A stretch of 45,123 bases of DNA from Pseudomonadota bacterium (GTDB taxonomy: Bacteria; Pseudomonadota; Gammaproteobacteria; Burkholderiales; Burkholderiaceae_D): positions 1 through 45,123 of the forward strand of contig JAEXJM010000015.1 of assembly GCA_023449275.1 (NCBI GenBank). The letters run 5' to 3'. Each line of letters opens with the position of its first letter. Position 1 is the first letter of the stretch. The notes beneath the pieces were generated by a model that was not told the DNA's origin, searched no databases, and saw nothing but the letters and a program-made list of their open reading frames with translations. This document shows, one piece after another, positions 25,731 through 33,694 of this stretch. The position numbers and the translations under genes were made by a program.

Positions 25731-25750
25731 TTTGGATCCGGTTTTGATAA

Positions 25751-26578
25751 TCAGTCGTTCAGTTTCCGGAATTCATTGTATATCTGTTCCAGCGCTTCAA
25801 GAGCCCCCAAGGGCAGGCTTACGTCGTTTTTGCTTCTTACCTGTGGTTCTCCCGGATTGATGCGGATCATGGGGACGTTGAAAGATTCACACACCCGCCT
25901 GACGGTAGGGACATGAATGCCTGCACCGAGTTCAATGATTGCCGGTTTTTTCGTCCGGGCATACCACCGGTTCAGATTGATCATCTGCATTTCCGTCCGA
26001 TCGGCAATCCATCCCCAATCATTGAACATCAGGATATTCGGTCTGGCAAGGGAATGGCATTCAGGACAGCGGGGAAGCTCGGAAGTCAAAAGGCAATTGG
26101 CGGTATCGACCTGAACCTGCAATTCGTCGGCTTCCCAGATCGCATCCGTACACCTGTCCTGACACTGGAGATGGTGAATCGAACCATGGCATTCCGTGAT
26201 GATGGATGGATCGAAACCGGCTTTCTGGAATTGTCCATCCACATTGCTGGTGAAAACGAAATAGCCCTGTGGCCTGCTTTCCCCCATTTTTTTCAGTATG
26301 TCGAAACCGGCATGAGGTTGTGTGTCGCGGTAGGTGTTCAAGCGGTGCCCATAAAATCCCCATGCCTGTCTGGGATTTTTGATAAAGGCGTTCGGGTTGG
26401 CTATTTCAGTGAATTCGATACCGGCATGGCCCAGTTTGGGATAGGCTTTCCAAAATCCCTGATTGCCCCGAAAGTCTGCCAGACCGGAATCGACGCCCAT
26501 GCCGGCTCCCGTTCCTATAAACAGGCTATCGGCTTCATGAATGAGTTGTGCCGCTTTTTTGATGGCTTCGCTATTCAT
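25751..26578 (-). CDS. Sir2-family NAD-dependent protein deacylase
   Basis: A 275-residue sirtuin-fold protein. Visible: the NAD-binding motif GTGAGMGVDSGLADFRG (about 22-38), the TSNVDGQFQKAGF loop (about 109-121), the catalytic His in ECHGSIHHLQC (about 128-138) and a Cys set (C138, C142 and the later CPEC pair) for the structural zinc. Sirtuins remove acyl groups from lysines using NAD; here the second Cys pair is separated by an unusually long stretch. GAGMGVDSG rather than GAGISxxSG marks a divergent bacterial subgroup, so substrate preference is uncertain. It is first in a two-gene unit with thiM. Confidence 0.88.
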   Translation of the reverse strand: MNSEAIKKAAQLIHEADSLFIGTGAGMGVDSGLADFRGNQGFWKAYPKLGHAGIEFTEIANPNAFIKNPRQAWGFYGHRLNTYRDTQPHAGFDILKKMGESRPQGYFVFTSNVDGQFQKAGFDPSIITECHGSIHHLQCQDRCTDAIWEADELQVQVDTANCLLTSELPRCPECHSLARPNILMFNDWGWIADRTEMQMINLNRWYARTKKPAIIELGAGIHVPTVRRVCESFNVPMIRINPGEPQVRSKNDVSLPLGALEALEQIYNEFRKLND

Positions 26579-26624
26579 ACGAAATTCTTGAAATTTTCAG
26601 TGAAAAATTTATTTTATCCCAAAT

Positions 26625-26657
26625 GAAAAAAGGGACTGCTGCTCCAGTCCCTTTTTT
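26625..26657 (-). terminator. Terminator of ahpC-ahpF
   Basis: AGGGACTG and CAGTCCCT form a perfect stem with a six-base loop, flanked by AAAAAA and TTTTTT. It lies 24 bases after the ahpF stop, so it ends the minus-strand ahpF transcript just before the sir2 start region. Confidence 0.92.
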
Positions 26658-26680
26658 CATTCTGAAATAGCCTGATATGG

Positions 26681-28228
26681 TCAGTTTCGAATCAGATAAT
26701 CGAACGCACTCAAGGCTGCCTTGGCACCATCCCCCATGGCGATGACGATTTGCTTGTATGGGGACGAACTGACGTCACCGGCGGCGAAAACGCCGGGGAT
26801 ATTGGTCTTGTTAAAGGTATCCACGTCAATTTCGTTTTTCTCATTCAGCTTGACTGGTGTGTTCTTCAGCCATTCCGTCGTCGGCACTTGCCCGATCTGA
26901 ACGAAAATACCGGCGACATCCAGGGTACGTTTCGAGGCAGTTGCCATATCTTCATAGACAAGCCCTGTCACTTTCTGTCCATCGCCTTTTACTTCGGAGG
27001 TCAAGGCTTGCGTGATGAGAGTGACGTTCTTGAGCGTAAACAGCTTGTTCTGCAAAACAGTATCGGCGCTCAATGTAGTACCACGGACGAGAACGCTGAC
27101 ATGTTCGGCGATACCGGCCAGGTCGATTGCCGCTTCAACAGCAGAGTTGCCGCCACCGATAACGGCAATGCGCTTGTTTTTGTACAACGGGCCATCGCAG
27201 TGTGGGCAGAAGGCGACGCCCCGGCCGATATATTGTTCTTCGCCGGGTACGTTCATCTTTCTCCAGTTCGCGCCAGTGGCGAGAATGACGGTTTTGCTCT
27301 TGACGGACGCACCATTTGCGAGCTGAACTTCAATCATTTCTCCTGGAATCAGATTCACGGCTTGTTGCGGCATCATGACATCGATTTCATGATTGCGGAT
27401 ATTGTCTTCGAAAACGGCTGCCAGATGCGTGCCTTCGATTTTCTTGATGGCGATGACGTTTTCGATATCGGTCGTATTCAGGATCTGGCCACCGAAATTT
27501 TCAGTGATCAGGCCGGTACGAATGCCTTTTCTGGCAGCGTAAATGGCTGAAGTGGCCGCCGCGGAACCACCACCGATGACGAGAACTTCAAAAGGTTCCT
27601 TGGCTGAAATCTTTTCTGCCTCACGTTTGGAACTGCCGGTATCGACCTTGGCCAGAATTTCCTTGATGTTCATCCGGCCCTGTCCGAATTCATTGCCGTT
27701 CAGGAAAATGCTGGGAACTGCCATGATATGTCGGGCATTGACTTCGTCCTGATAAATGGAGCCGTCGATCATGACATGGGAAATATTGGGATTGATGACG
27801 GCCATCAGATTCAGTGCCTGAACGACTTCAGGGCAGTTCTGGCAGCTTAAGGAAACGTACGTTTCAAATTCGTACTTTCCTTCCAGATTTCTGATTTGTT
27901 CAATAACGTCCGGTTCGACTTTGGGCGGGTAACCACCAACCTGCAACAGTGCCAGAACCAGTGATGTGAATTCATGGCCCATGGGAATGCCGGCAAAACG
28001 GAGATTGACGCTGCCGTCCGGACGATTGATCGAAAAGGACGGCGATCTCTTGTCATCACCGGCGCGTTCTACCAGAGTGATTTTGGTTGAAAGTTCTGCA
28101 ATATCCTGCAGCAACCCGGTCATTTCCTTGGATTTCGGTGTGTCGTTAATCGATGCCACTATCTCAATCGGATTGACCAGTTTTGCGAGATAGTTTTTCA
28201 ATTGTTCTTTTACCTGATTGTCCAGCAT
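26681..28228 (-). CDS. ahpF: Alkyl hydroperoxide reductase subunit F
   Basis: Flavoprotein that takes electrons from NADH and reduces the peroxiredoxin AhpC. The 515-residue product has the full AhpF layout: an N-terminal double thioredoxin-fold domain with a CxxC (SCQNCPEVVQ, about 128-137), an FAD-binding fold (VLVIGGGSAAATSAIYAARKG, split over about 213-233), the second CxxC redox site CPHCDGPLY (about 344-352), an NADH-binding fold (AVIGGGNSAVEAA) and the GVFAAGDVSS motif near the C terminus. It follows ahpC in the same direction with 99 bases between them. Confidence 0.97.
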   Translation of the reverse strand: MLDNQVKEQLKNYLAKLVNPIEIVASINDTPKSKEMTGLLQDIAELSTKITLVERAGDDKRSPSFSINRPDGSVNLRFAGIPMGHEFTSLVLALLQVGGYPPKVEPDVIEQIRNLEGKYEFETYVSLSCQNCPEVVQALNLMAVINPNISHVMIDGSIYQDEVNARHIMAVPSIFLNGNEFGQGRMNIKEILAKVDTGSSKREAEKISAKEPFEVLVIGGGSAAATSAIYAARKGIRTGLITENFGGQILNTTDIENVIAIKKIEGTHLAAVFEDNIRNHEIDVMMPQQAVNLIPGEMIEVQLANGASVKSKTVILATGANWRKMNVPGEEQYIGRGVAFCPHCDGPLYKNKRIAVIGGGNSAVEAAIDLAGIAEHVSVLVRGTTLSADTVLQNKLFTLKNVTLITQALTSEVKGDGQKVTGLVYEDMATASKRTLDVAGIFVQIGQVPTTEWLKNTPVKLNEKNEIDVDTFNKTNIPGVFAAGDVSSSPYKQIVIAMGDGAKAALSAFDYLIRN

Positions 28229-28283
28229 GCTTTATCTGCTCCGCTTGAGAGGTGTTCAATATTTTTTATTTTTTTGACGGGTA

Positions 28284-28315
28284 TCTCCGGCCGGACTGTT
28301 TGTCTCGACCGGAGA
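28284..28315 (-). other. Intercistronic hairpin between ahpC and ahpF
   Basis: TCTCCGG and CCGGAGA form a seven-base stem with an 18-base loop in the 99-base gap. There is no T run after it on the minus strand, so it is not a classic terminator. It could shield the ahpC message from 3' decay and so allow more AhpC than AhpF; that is inference. Confidence 0.35.
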
Positions 28316-28327
28316 AAGGGAAGATAT

Positions 28328-28894
28328 TTAGATCTTGCCAACCAGATCGAGGGATGGGGCAAGAGTGTCTGCGCCTGGCTGCCAGGAAGCAGGACATACC
28401 TGACCCTTGTGGGTGGCAACGTATTGGGCTGCCTGAACCTTGCGGATCAGTTCGGAAGCGGAACGGCCAATGCCCAGATCATGGATTTCACACAGTTTGA
28501 TGACACCTTCAGGGTTGATAACGAAAGTGCCGCGCAGTGCAACACCGTCATTTTCGATCAGGACGTTGAAGTTACGGCTGATCTGGCCACTTGGGTCACC
28601 GACCATCGGGAACTGAATTTTCTTGATGGTGTCGGATGCATCGTGCCAGCCCTTGTGAACGAAGTGGGTGTCGGTGGAAACGGAATAGATTTCCACGCCC
28701 AGTTTCTTGAATTCTTCGTAATGATCCGCCAGATCGCCCAGTTCGGTAGGGCAGACGAAAGAAAAGTCGGCTGGATAAAAGAATACGACAGACCATTTGC
28801 CTTTCAGGTCCTCATCGGAAACCTTGACGAACTGACCGTTGTGATAAGCCTGTGCCTTGAAAGGGAGGATTTCGGTATTGATCAAAGATGACAT
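28328..28894 (-). CDS. ahpC: Alkyl hydroperoxide reductase subunit C (peroxiredoxin)
   Basis: Typical 2-Cys peroxiredoxin that reduces hydrogen peroxide, organic peroxides and peroxynitrite in the cytosol and is recycled by AhpF. The 188-residue product shows the peroxidatic Cys in FSFVCPTELGDLA (about 43-55) and the resolving Cys in GQVCPASWQPG (about 164-174), with the GGxGxx-like hinge region and the C-terminal helix of the family. A strong AAGGAG stands before the ATG. It heads the ahpC-ahpF unit. Control by OxyR would be usual, but I could not identify a convincing OxyR site upstream. Confidence 0.97.
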   Translation of the reverse strand: MSSLINTEILPFKAQAYHNGQFVKVSDEDLKGKWSVVFFYPADFSFVCPTELGDLADHYEEFKKLGVEIYSVSTDTHFVHKGWHDASDTIKKIQFPMVGDPSGQISRNFNVLIENDGVALRGTFVINPEGVIKLCEIHDLGIGRSASELIRKVQAAQYVATHKGQVCPASWQPGADTLAPSLDLVGKI

Positions 28895-29250
28895 GTGTTT
28901 TCTCCTTAAATAAAAATTTTAATGATCTGTCCGGTTTCAAAAATTTTCTTCTTTTCAACCAGCAGGAATATTGAAATCCGTTTGATGAACATCAGTTTTT
29001 GTTCATTACGTTTTTGATATTAAAACATGACTTTTAAAATCCTGCAGAGCGTGCTCAACTTTTTCAAGACTCATTTTGATGTCTTTTTGGCAACAATTTT
29101 CAGGGGATTTTAGCAGTTTTTTTAGAGGGCGAATCAAGGGTTTTTTGTAAAAAATATAATAAAAAACAAATGCTTGATGTGATTTTGGCTGATGCAGAGA
29201 AAGTTTTGACAATTTTGCAGGAGAGGTATTTGGGATCGGAAATGCAAATA

Positions 29251-29271
29251 AAAATAATTCTCAATTATTTT
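29251..29271. promoter_or_regulatory. Fur-box-like palindrome
   Basis: AAAATAATT, CTC, AATTATTTT is a perfect nine-base inverted repeat. On the other strand it reads AATTGAGAATTATT, close to iron-box sequences bound by Fur. It lies 357 bases before ahpC and downstream of PPK2, so its target is unclear. Confidence 0.35.
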
Positions 29272-29322
29272 GCAAATTATTTTATGTTAACGTTTTTGCA
29301 AGGTATTTCAGGGTGATTTTTC

Positions 29323-29360
29323 AAAAAACAAGGCCAAACGGATATACCGGTTTGGCCTTT
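29323..29360 (-). terminator. Rho-independent terminator of the PPK2 gene
   Basis: AAGGCCAAAC and GTTTGGCCTT form a perfect ten-base stem. On the minus strand it is followed by GTTTTTTG. It lies 50 bases after the PPK2 stop. Confidence 0.88.
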
Positions 29361-29409
29361 GGCAATGGATTTTCGTATTCGGGAGTGGCTGAACACGGAT
29401 GTCGTATCG

Positions 29410-30276
29410 TCACTCTTCCAATTTTTTGCGCAGCATTTCCAGTTGGTGATAGTGTTTTTTGGTTGCGTGCGGATAGGAGAGCTTCAGGTCCTTGATCGTT
29501 TTCAGAATGATGGACGAGATGATCAGGCGGGCGTTGTTTTTGTCATCGGCGGGCACGATATACCATGGGCACTCGTCCGTCGAGGTGGCAGAGAGGCATT
29601 TTGCGAATGCCTCCATGTATTTGTCCCAGTATTTTCTTTCTTCAAAGTCACCGAGACTGAGTTTCCAGTTTTTGTCGGGAATGTCGATGCGTTCAAGAAG
29701 GCGCTTGCGCTGTTCGTCTTTGGATAGGTGCAGGTAAATCTTGATGATTCTTGTCCCGTTCCTGTGGAGATGTTTTTCCAGATCACGGATGGACTCGTAA
29801 CGTTGTTCCCAGAGATCCTCGCCAGGTCTCATATCCGGCAATTGTTGCTTTGCCAGGATTTCCGGATGAACCCGGGCGATCAAGACGTCTTCATAGTAAG
29901 ACCGGTTGAAAATACCGATTTCCCCACGTTCAGGAAGCTGTTTGACGCAACGCCAGAGAAAATCGTGTCTGAGTTCCGCTTCGGTTGGTGCCTTGAAACT
30001 GTGGACGTGACATCCTTGAGGGTTGACTCCGGACATGACGTGCTTGATGGCACCATCCTTGCCTGCGGCATCCATGGCCTGAAATATGATGAGAAGAGAA
30101 TATTTTCCTGAAGCGTTCAAGACACTTTGCTGGTCACTTAATTCAGCCGTATCTTCATCGAGCATGTTCCTGTAGTCTTTTTTGGAACGATAAAACGGTT
30201 TGATACTGGTTGGAGTGTCGTTCAGATCGATTTGTGCATGTTCAAGAACACGGAAAAGTTCAGGATCGATATTCAT
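29410..30276 (-). CDS. ppk2: Polyphosphate kinase 2 family protein
   Basis: Transfers phosphate between polyphosphate and nucleoside di- or monophosphates. The 288-residue product has the PPK2 core: the Walker A loop FQAMDAAGKDGAIKHV (about 65-80), the SGVNPQGCHVHSFKAPT segment, the Walker B-like FNRSYYEDVLIARVHPE (about 122-138) and the Arg-rich lid around DEQRKRLLERIDIPDKNWKLS. It is a single-domain enzyme. The AMP (class II) or ADP/GDP (class I or III) preference cannot be called securely by eye. It begins six bases after the dapF stop, so dapF and this gene are co-transcribed and end at the shared terminator downstream. Confidence 0.93.
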   Translation of the reverse strand: MNIDPELFRVLEHAQIDLNDTPTSIKPFYRSKKDYRNMLDEDTAELSDQQSVLNASGKYSLLIIFQAMDAAGKDGAIKHVMSGVNPQGCHVHSFKAPTEAELRHDFLWRCVKQLPERGEIGIFNRSYYEDVLIARVHPEILAKQQLPDMRPGEDLWEQRYESIRDLEKHLHRNGTRIIKIYLHLSKDEQRKRLLERIDIPDKNWKLSLGDFEERKYWDKYMEAFAKCLSATSTDECPWYIVPADDKNNARLIISSIILKTIKDLKLSYPHATKKHYHQLEMLRKKLEE

Positions 30277-30282
30277 AATGCC

Positions 30283-31146
30283 TCACAAGTTGATTTCACC
30301 ACGATATACAATTGTTGCCGGCCCGGACATTATGACATTATGTCCGATGCCCGCCCAGGTTATTTTCAATTCGCCGCCACGGACCTGAACGGTAACGGGC
30401 GAATCAAGCAGATTCCTTCGTATTCCCGAAACTGCGGCTGCACAGGCGCCAGTACCGCATGCCAGTGTTTCACCCGCGCCTCTTTCATATACCCGCAATT
30501 TTATGGAATGCCGGTCCAGAATTTCCATAAAACCGGCATTGACCCGTTCAGGGAACCGTTCATGATTTTCGATCAGCGGGCCTTCTTCCAATACGGGTGT
30601 CCGATTGAGATCATCGACGAGCTGAACGGCGTGGGGATTGCCCATCGAGACTACCGATATGGGGATGGATTTCCTGATTCCGCCCGTGTTCAGTATCAAA
30701 TACCAGATCGTTTCGGAACCGATTTCATCACTGACCAATCCTTTCGTCAGAAACGGGATTCTTGATGTTTCAAAAACAGGTTTTCCCATATCGACAGTCA
30801 CGCTGCCGTCTTCTTCCAGATGTAACTCAATGACACCGACTTTCGTTTCCACCCTGATCGGATTTCGCCGGGTCAAACCGGATTCGGTCACGAATTTTGC
30901 GAAAGCTCGCGCACCGTTACCACACTGTTCAACCTCTCCGCCATCGGAATTGAAAATCCGGTACCTGAAATCAACCTCCGGATTATCGGGTTTTTCGACA
31001 AGAAGAATCTGATCGGCACCGATACCGTAGCGTCTGTCGGCCAGAAAGCGATATTGTTCCCGAGATAGTTTGATGACTTGATCGATGGCATTCAAAACAA
31101 CAAAGTCATTTCCTGCACCGTGCATTTTTGTGAATTTCAATTTCAT
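30283..31146 (-). CDS. dapF: Diaminopimelate epimerase
   Basis: Cofactor-free racemase that turns LL- into meso-diaminopimelate for lysine and peptidoglycan. The 287-residue product starts MKLKFTKMHGAGNDFVVLN, a family hallmark. The two catalytic cysteines are in EQCGNGARAFAKF (about 75-87) and ETLACGTGACAAAV (about 224-237). It lies 32 bases after the lpxL-type gene and six before PPK2. The lpxL-dapF neighbourhood beside metK is common in Burkholderiales. Confidence 0.97.
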   Translation of the reverse strand: MKLKFTKMHGAGNDFVVLNAIDQVIKLSREQYRFLADRRYGIGADQILLVEKPDNPEVDFRYRIFNSDGGEVEQCGNGARAFAKFVTESGLTRRNPIRVETKVGVIELHLEEDGSVTVDMGKPVFETSRIPFLTKGLVSDEIGSETIWYLILNTGGIRKSIPISVVSMGNPHAVQLVDDLNRTPVLEEGPLIENHERFPERVNAGFMEILDRHSIKLRVYERGAGETLACGTGACAAAVSGIRRNLLDSPVTVQVRGGELKITWAGIGHNVIMSGPATIVYRGEINL

Positions 31147-31178
31147 GACGAAAAGACCTGAAAAAGAGAAACAATGAG

Positions 31179-32057
31179 TTAATCGTTGTCTTCATAAATC
31201 ATGGGATATCCTTGTGGACGCGTTTTGAAACGACGATGCGTCCAGAGATACTCGGCAGGTGTTTCCAGAATCCGTTGTTCGATGAATTCATTGACCCGTC
31301 TGGTTGCCGCGATCATGTCTTTACCTGGAAAATTTTCAAAGGGAGGATAAATCGTGACTTTCCAGCCTTTGTAGTCGGGAAGGAAAGTTGTGATCATCGG
31401 AATGATTTTGGCGTTTGTAACAGCGGCAAGACGTGCCGGAGCCAGCAGGGTGGCGGCTGGTTCACCGAAAAAGGGAACGAATGCAGCGTCTCTTGTACCG
31501 AAATCGAGATCCGGCAGCATCATGAAAGGTATGTTTTTGTGAAGGGCGCGAACGATCGGTTTGATGCCTGCGTTACGGGAAAGAAGGATAATGTCATCGT
31601 TAAAGCGCATTCTTCCTTTACGCAGGATCTCATCGAGTATTTTATTGCTCTGCGGCATGTAAATGGAACAGCCCGGGGTATTCAGGGTAATGACGACACC
31701 AGCCATTTCGAGACAGACGAAGTGGGGGCATAAAAAGATCACCGGCCCGGCCTTGACTTCGTCCATGGGAAAAACAGGATCGACAACGATAAGTTTTTTC
31801 ACTCTTTTGACTGAAGCCCACCAGAGAATGCTGCGTTCCAGAATACTGCGACCATAATTCTGGAAGTGCTGTCTGGCGATCTGGTAGCGTTCAGCCTCCG
31901 GTTTGTCCGGAAAGCAAAGAGCCAGGTTGGCAAGTGTGATCTTTCGCCGGCGTGGCATTGCATGAAAGCAAATTGTGCCGATCAGTTTGCCCAGGCGGCC
32001 CAGTATGGGCAATGGCAGCCAGTGGAGTAACCATAAAATGATGATAAAGAACCTCAT
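31179..32057 (-). CDS. lpxL: Lipid A biosynthesis acyltransferase, LpxL/HtrB type
   Basis: Inner-membrane enzyme that adds a secondary acyl chain to the lipid A precursor. The 292-residue product has an N-terminal hydrophobic anchor (FFIIILWLLHWLPLPILG), then the HxxxxE catalytic motif in CPHFVCLEMAG (about 110-120), the arginine segment RKGRMRFNDDIILLSRNAG and PDLDFGTRDAAFVPFFGEPA (about 182-201), matching the LpxL/LpxM family. Whether it acts as LpxL or LpxM cannot be told. Only one such gene is here, whereas some related genomes have two in tandem next to metK. It is divergent from metK. Confidence 0.92.
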   Translation of the reverse strand: MRFFIIILWLLHWLPLPILGRLGKLIGTICFHAMPRRRKITLANLALCFPDKPEAERYQIARQHFQNYGRSILERSILWWASVKRVKKLIVVDPVFPMDEVKAGPVIFLCPHFVCLEMAGVVITLNTPGCSIYMPQSNKILDEILRKGRMRFNDDIILLSRNAGIKPIVRALHKNIPFMMLPDLDFGTRDAAFVPFFGEPAATLLAPARLAAVTNAKIIPMITTFLPDYKGWKVTIYPPFENFPGKDMIAATRRVNEFIEQRILETPAEYLWTHRRFKTRPQGYPMIYEDND

Positions 32058-32359
32058 GCTTTTTCCTGTCCTGATGAGGCAACAATCTGGATGAACATAA
32101 ATAAAGTGATTTTATTGACTGTAATCAAATATGAATTTGCGATTTGCCGAAGGGAAGATGATAACAAATTTGAATGAAGAAATTTGTATTTGTTTGCACT
32201 GAGTCTTTTATGTAACTGATTCTCAATTACGTTTGTGTACATACGTGTTTTTGTTGGGGACGGCAACATGTTTTTCTTTCTTTGAAGAAATGATAGTGTC
32301 GGGTTCCGAGTCTGATACGGGTTCTTGCCATCCAACAAATTAGGCGTAGAATAACGATG

Positions 32360-32412
32360 CCGCTGAGTTAAACGACAACTTGCGAAGCGGTTTATAAATT
32401 TCGCTAAAGCGT
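32360..32412 (+). ncRNA. SAM-II/SAM-V-type riboswitch in the metK leader
   Basis: The leader carries the conserved core of this S-adenosylmethionine-binding pseudoknot. P1 pairs CCGCT (32360-32364) with AGCGG (32386-32390). The first loop is GAGTTAAACG, as in the family pattern TGA-TTAA-CG. It is followed by TTGC, then ATAAAT and GCTAAAG. The pseudoknot stem can pair GCGA (32382-32385) with TCGC (32401-32404) and CTT with AAG (32407-32409), and ACG (32372-32374) with CGT (32410-32412). The gene behind it, metK, makes the ligand, so feedback control is expected. The aptamer is 53 bases before the metK ATG. I cannot separate SAM-II from SAM-V by eye. Confidence 0.8.
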
Positions 32413-32459
32413 CGCAGACTTCGAAATGGGCTGCGAACGCAATTGGCTCTTTTTTGGAG
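32409..32459 (+). promoter_or_regulatory. Possible expression platform and metK ribosome site
   Basis: GCGTCGCAG (32409-32417) can pair with CTGCGAACGC (32431-32440) with one bulge, and its first bases overlap the 3' side of the aptamer pseudoknot, so the two folds compete. Six T at 32450-32455 and the ribosome site GGAG at 32456-32459 follow. An alternative small stem GGGC/GCTC ends directly at the T run. Termination or translation control are both possible. Confidence 0.45.
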
Positions 32460-32464
32460 TTTTT

Positions 32465-33628
32465 ATGTCTCAAGATTATCTCTTTACTTCAGAATCGGTT
32501 TCTGAAGGACATCCCGATAAAGTTGCCGACCAGATTTCGGATGCCATTCTGGACGCCATTCTGGAACAGGATCCCTATGCGCGTGTCGCTGCGGAAACCC
32601 TGTGTAATACCGGGCTGGTTGTCCTGGCGGGTGAAATCACCACGACGGCCAATATCGATTACATTTCCGTGGCACGCGATACGATCAAACGTATCGGTTA
32701 TGACAATAACGATTATGGTATCGACCATCGTGGTTGTGCCGTACTGGTCGGATATGACAAACAGTCGCCGGACATCGCCCAGGGGGTTGATGAAGGCCGT
32801 GGCCTCGATCTTGATCAGGGTGCCGGCGACCAGGGGTTGATGTTCGGTTATGCCTGTGATGAAACGCCTGAGCTGATGCCTGCGGCAATCTATTACGCTC
32901 ACAGACTGGTCGAGCGCCAGTCGCAGTTGCGCAAGGATGGTCGTATCGCATGGTTGCGTCCGGATGCCAAATCACAGGTTACCCTGCGTTATGTCGATGG
33001 AAAACCTGTTGCGGCTGAAACGATTGTCTTGTCGACCCAGCATGCACCTGAAGTCGAACACAAGCAGATTGAAGAAGCGGTTATCGAGGAAATCATCAAG
33101 CCGGTCATGCCGGCTGAATGGCTGAAAGATACGAAATATCTGGTCAATCCGACCGGTCGTTTCGTTATCGGTGGCCCGCAGGGTGACTGTGGCTTGACTG
33201 GCCGCAAGATCATTGTCGATACTTACGGTGGTGCCTGCCCACATGGCGGTGGTGCCTTCTCAGGCAAGGACCCCAGCAAGGTGGACCGTTCTGCAGCATA
33301 TGCTGCGCGTTATGTCGCCAAAAATATCGTTGCCGCCGGACTGGCGAAGAAATGCCAGATTCAGGTCAGTTACGCTATCGGTGTGGCACGGCCGATCAAT
33401 ATCACGATCAATACCGAAGGCACTGGCGTCATAGCCGACAGCAAGATCGCGGCGCTGGTCAACGATCTGTTCGACCTGCGTCCGAAGGGCATTGTCCAGA
33501 TGCTTGACCTGTTGCACCCCCGTTACATCAAGACGGCGGCTTATGGTCATTTTGGCCGTGATGAGCCGGAATTCACCTGGGAAAAAACGGATAAGGCGGC
33601 TGACTTGCGCAAAGCGGCCGGACTCTGA
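32465..33628 (+). CDS. metK: S-adenosylmethionine synthetase
   Basis: Makes S-adenosylmethionine from methionine and ATP in the cytosol. The 387-residue product matches MetK along its length: LFTSESVSEGHPDKVADQIS at the start (His and Asp of the ATP site), the GAGDQGLMFGYACDE motif (about 118-132), the flexible loop before it, FVIGGPQGDCGLTGRKIIVD (about 233-252) and GGGAFSGKDPSKVDRS, the phosphate-binding loop. The ATG at 32465 has GGAG five bases upstream. A SAM riboswitch-like element precedes it, and a bidirectional terminator follows. It works with metY and the downstream methyltransferase UbiG, which uses its product. Confidence 0.98.
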   Translation: MSQDYLFTSESVSEGHPDKVADQISDAILDAILEQDPYARVAAETLCNTGLVVLAGEITTTANIDYISVARDTIKRIGYDNNDYGIDHRGCAVLVGYDKQSPDIAQGVDEGRGLDLDQGAGDQGLMFGYACDETPELMPAAIYYAHRLVERQSQLRKDGRIAWLRPDAKSQVTLRYVDGKPVAAETIVLSTQHAPEVEHKQIEEAVIEEIIKPVMPAEWLKDTKYLVNPTGRFVIGGPQGDCGLTGRKIIVDTYGGACPHGGGAFSGKDPSKVDRSAAYAARYVAKNIVAAGLAKKCQIQVSYAIGVARPINITINTEGTGVIADSKIAALVNDLFDLRPKGIVQMLDLLHPRYIKTAAYGHFGRDEPEFTWEKTDKAADLRKAAGL

Positions 33629-33643
33629 TCTTTTTATCTCATT

Positions 33644-33672
33644 AAAAAAGCCAGCGATATGCTGGCTTTTTT
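33644..33672. terminator. Bidirectional terminator between metK and gph
   Basis: GCCAGC and GCTGGC with the loop GATAT, flanked by AAAAAA and TTTTTT, form a perfect hairpin that serves metK on the plus strand and gph on the minus strand. Confidence 0.93.
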
Positions 33673-33694
33673 GTTTTGGGGAAATGATAATTCT

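Larger units (their letters stand above)
28895..29409. other. AT-rich intergenic region upstream of ahpC
   Basis: A 515-base gap with no supported gene. It holds the ahpC ribosome site and promoter region, several T and A tracts, the palindrome at 29251-29271 and the terminator of the PPK2 gene. A 68-codon minus-strand frame (29006-29212) was judged not to be a gene. Confidence 0.5.

Noticed and set aside
25731..25750. Thiamine pyrophosphate riboswitch before thiM
   Set aside because: Only 20 bases separate sir2 and thiM, too short for the aptamer, and none is visible before sir2.
29006..29212. 68-codon minus-strand open frame upstream of ahpC
   Set aside because: Low-complexity Lys/Leu-rich product, no ribosome site, lies in the ahpC leader region.
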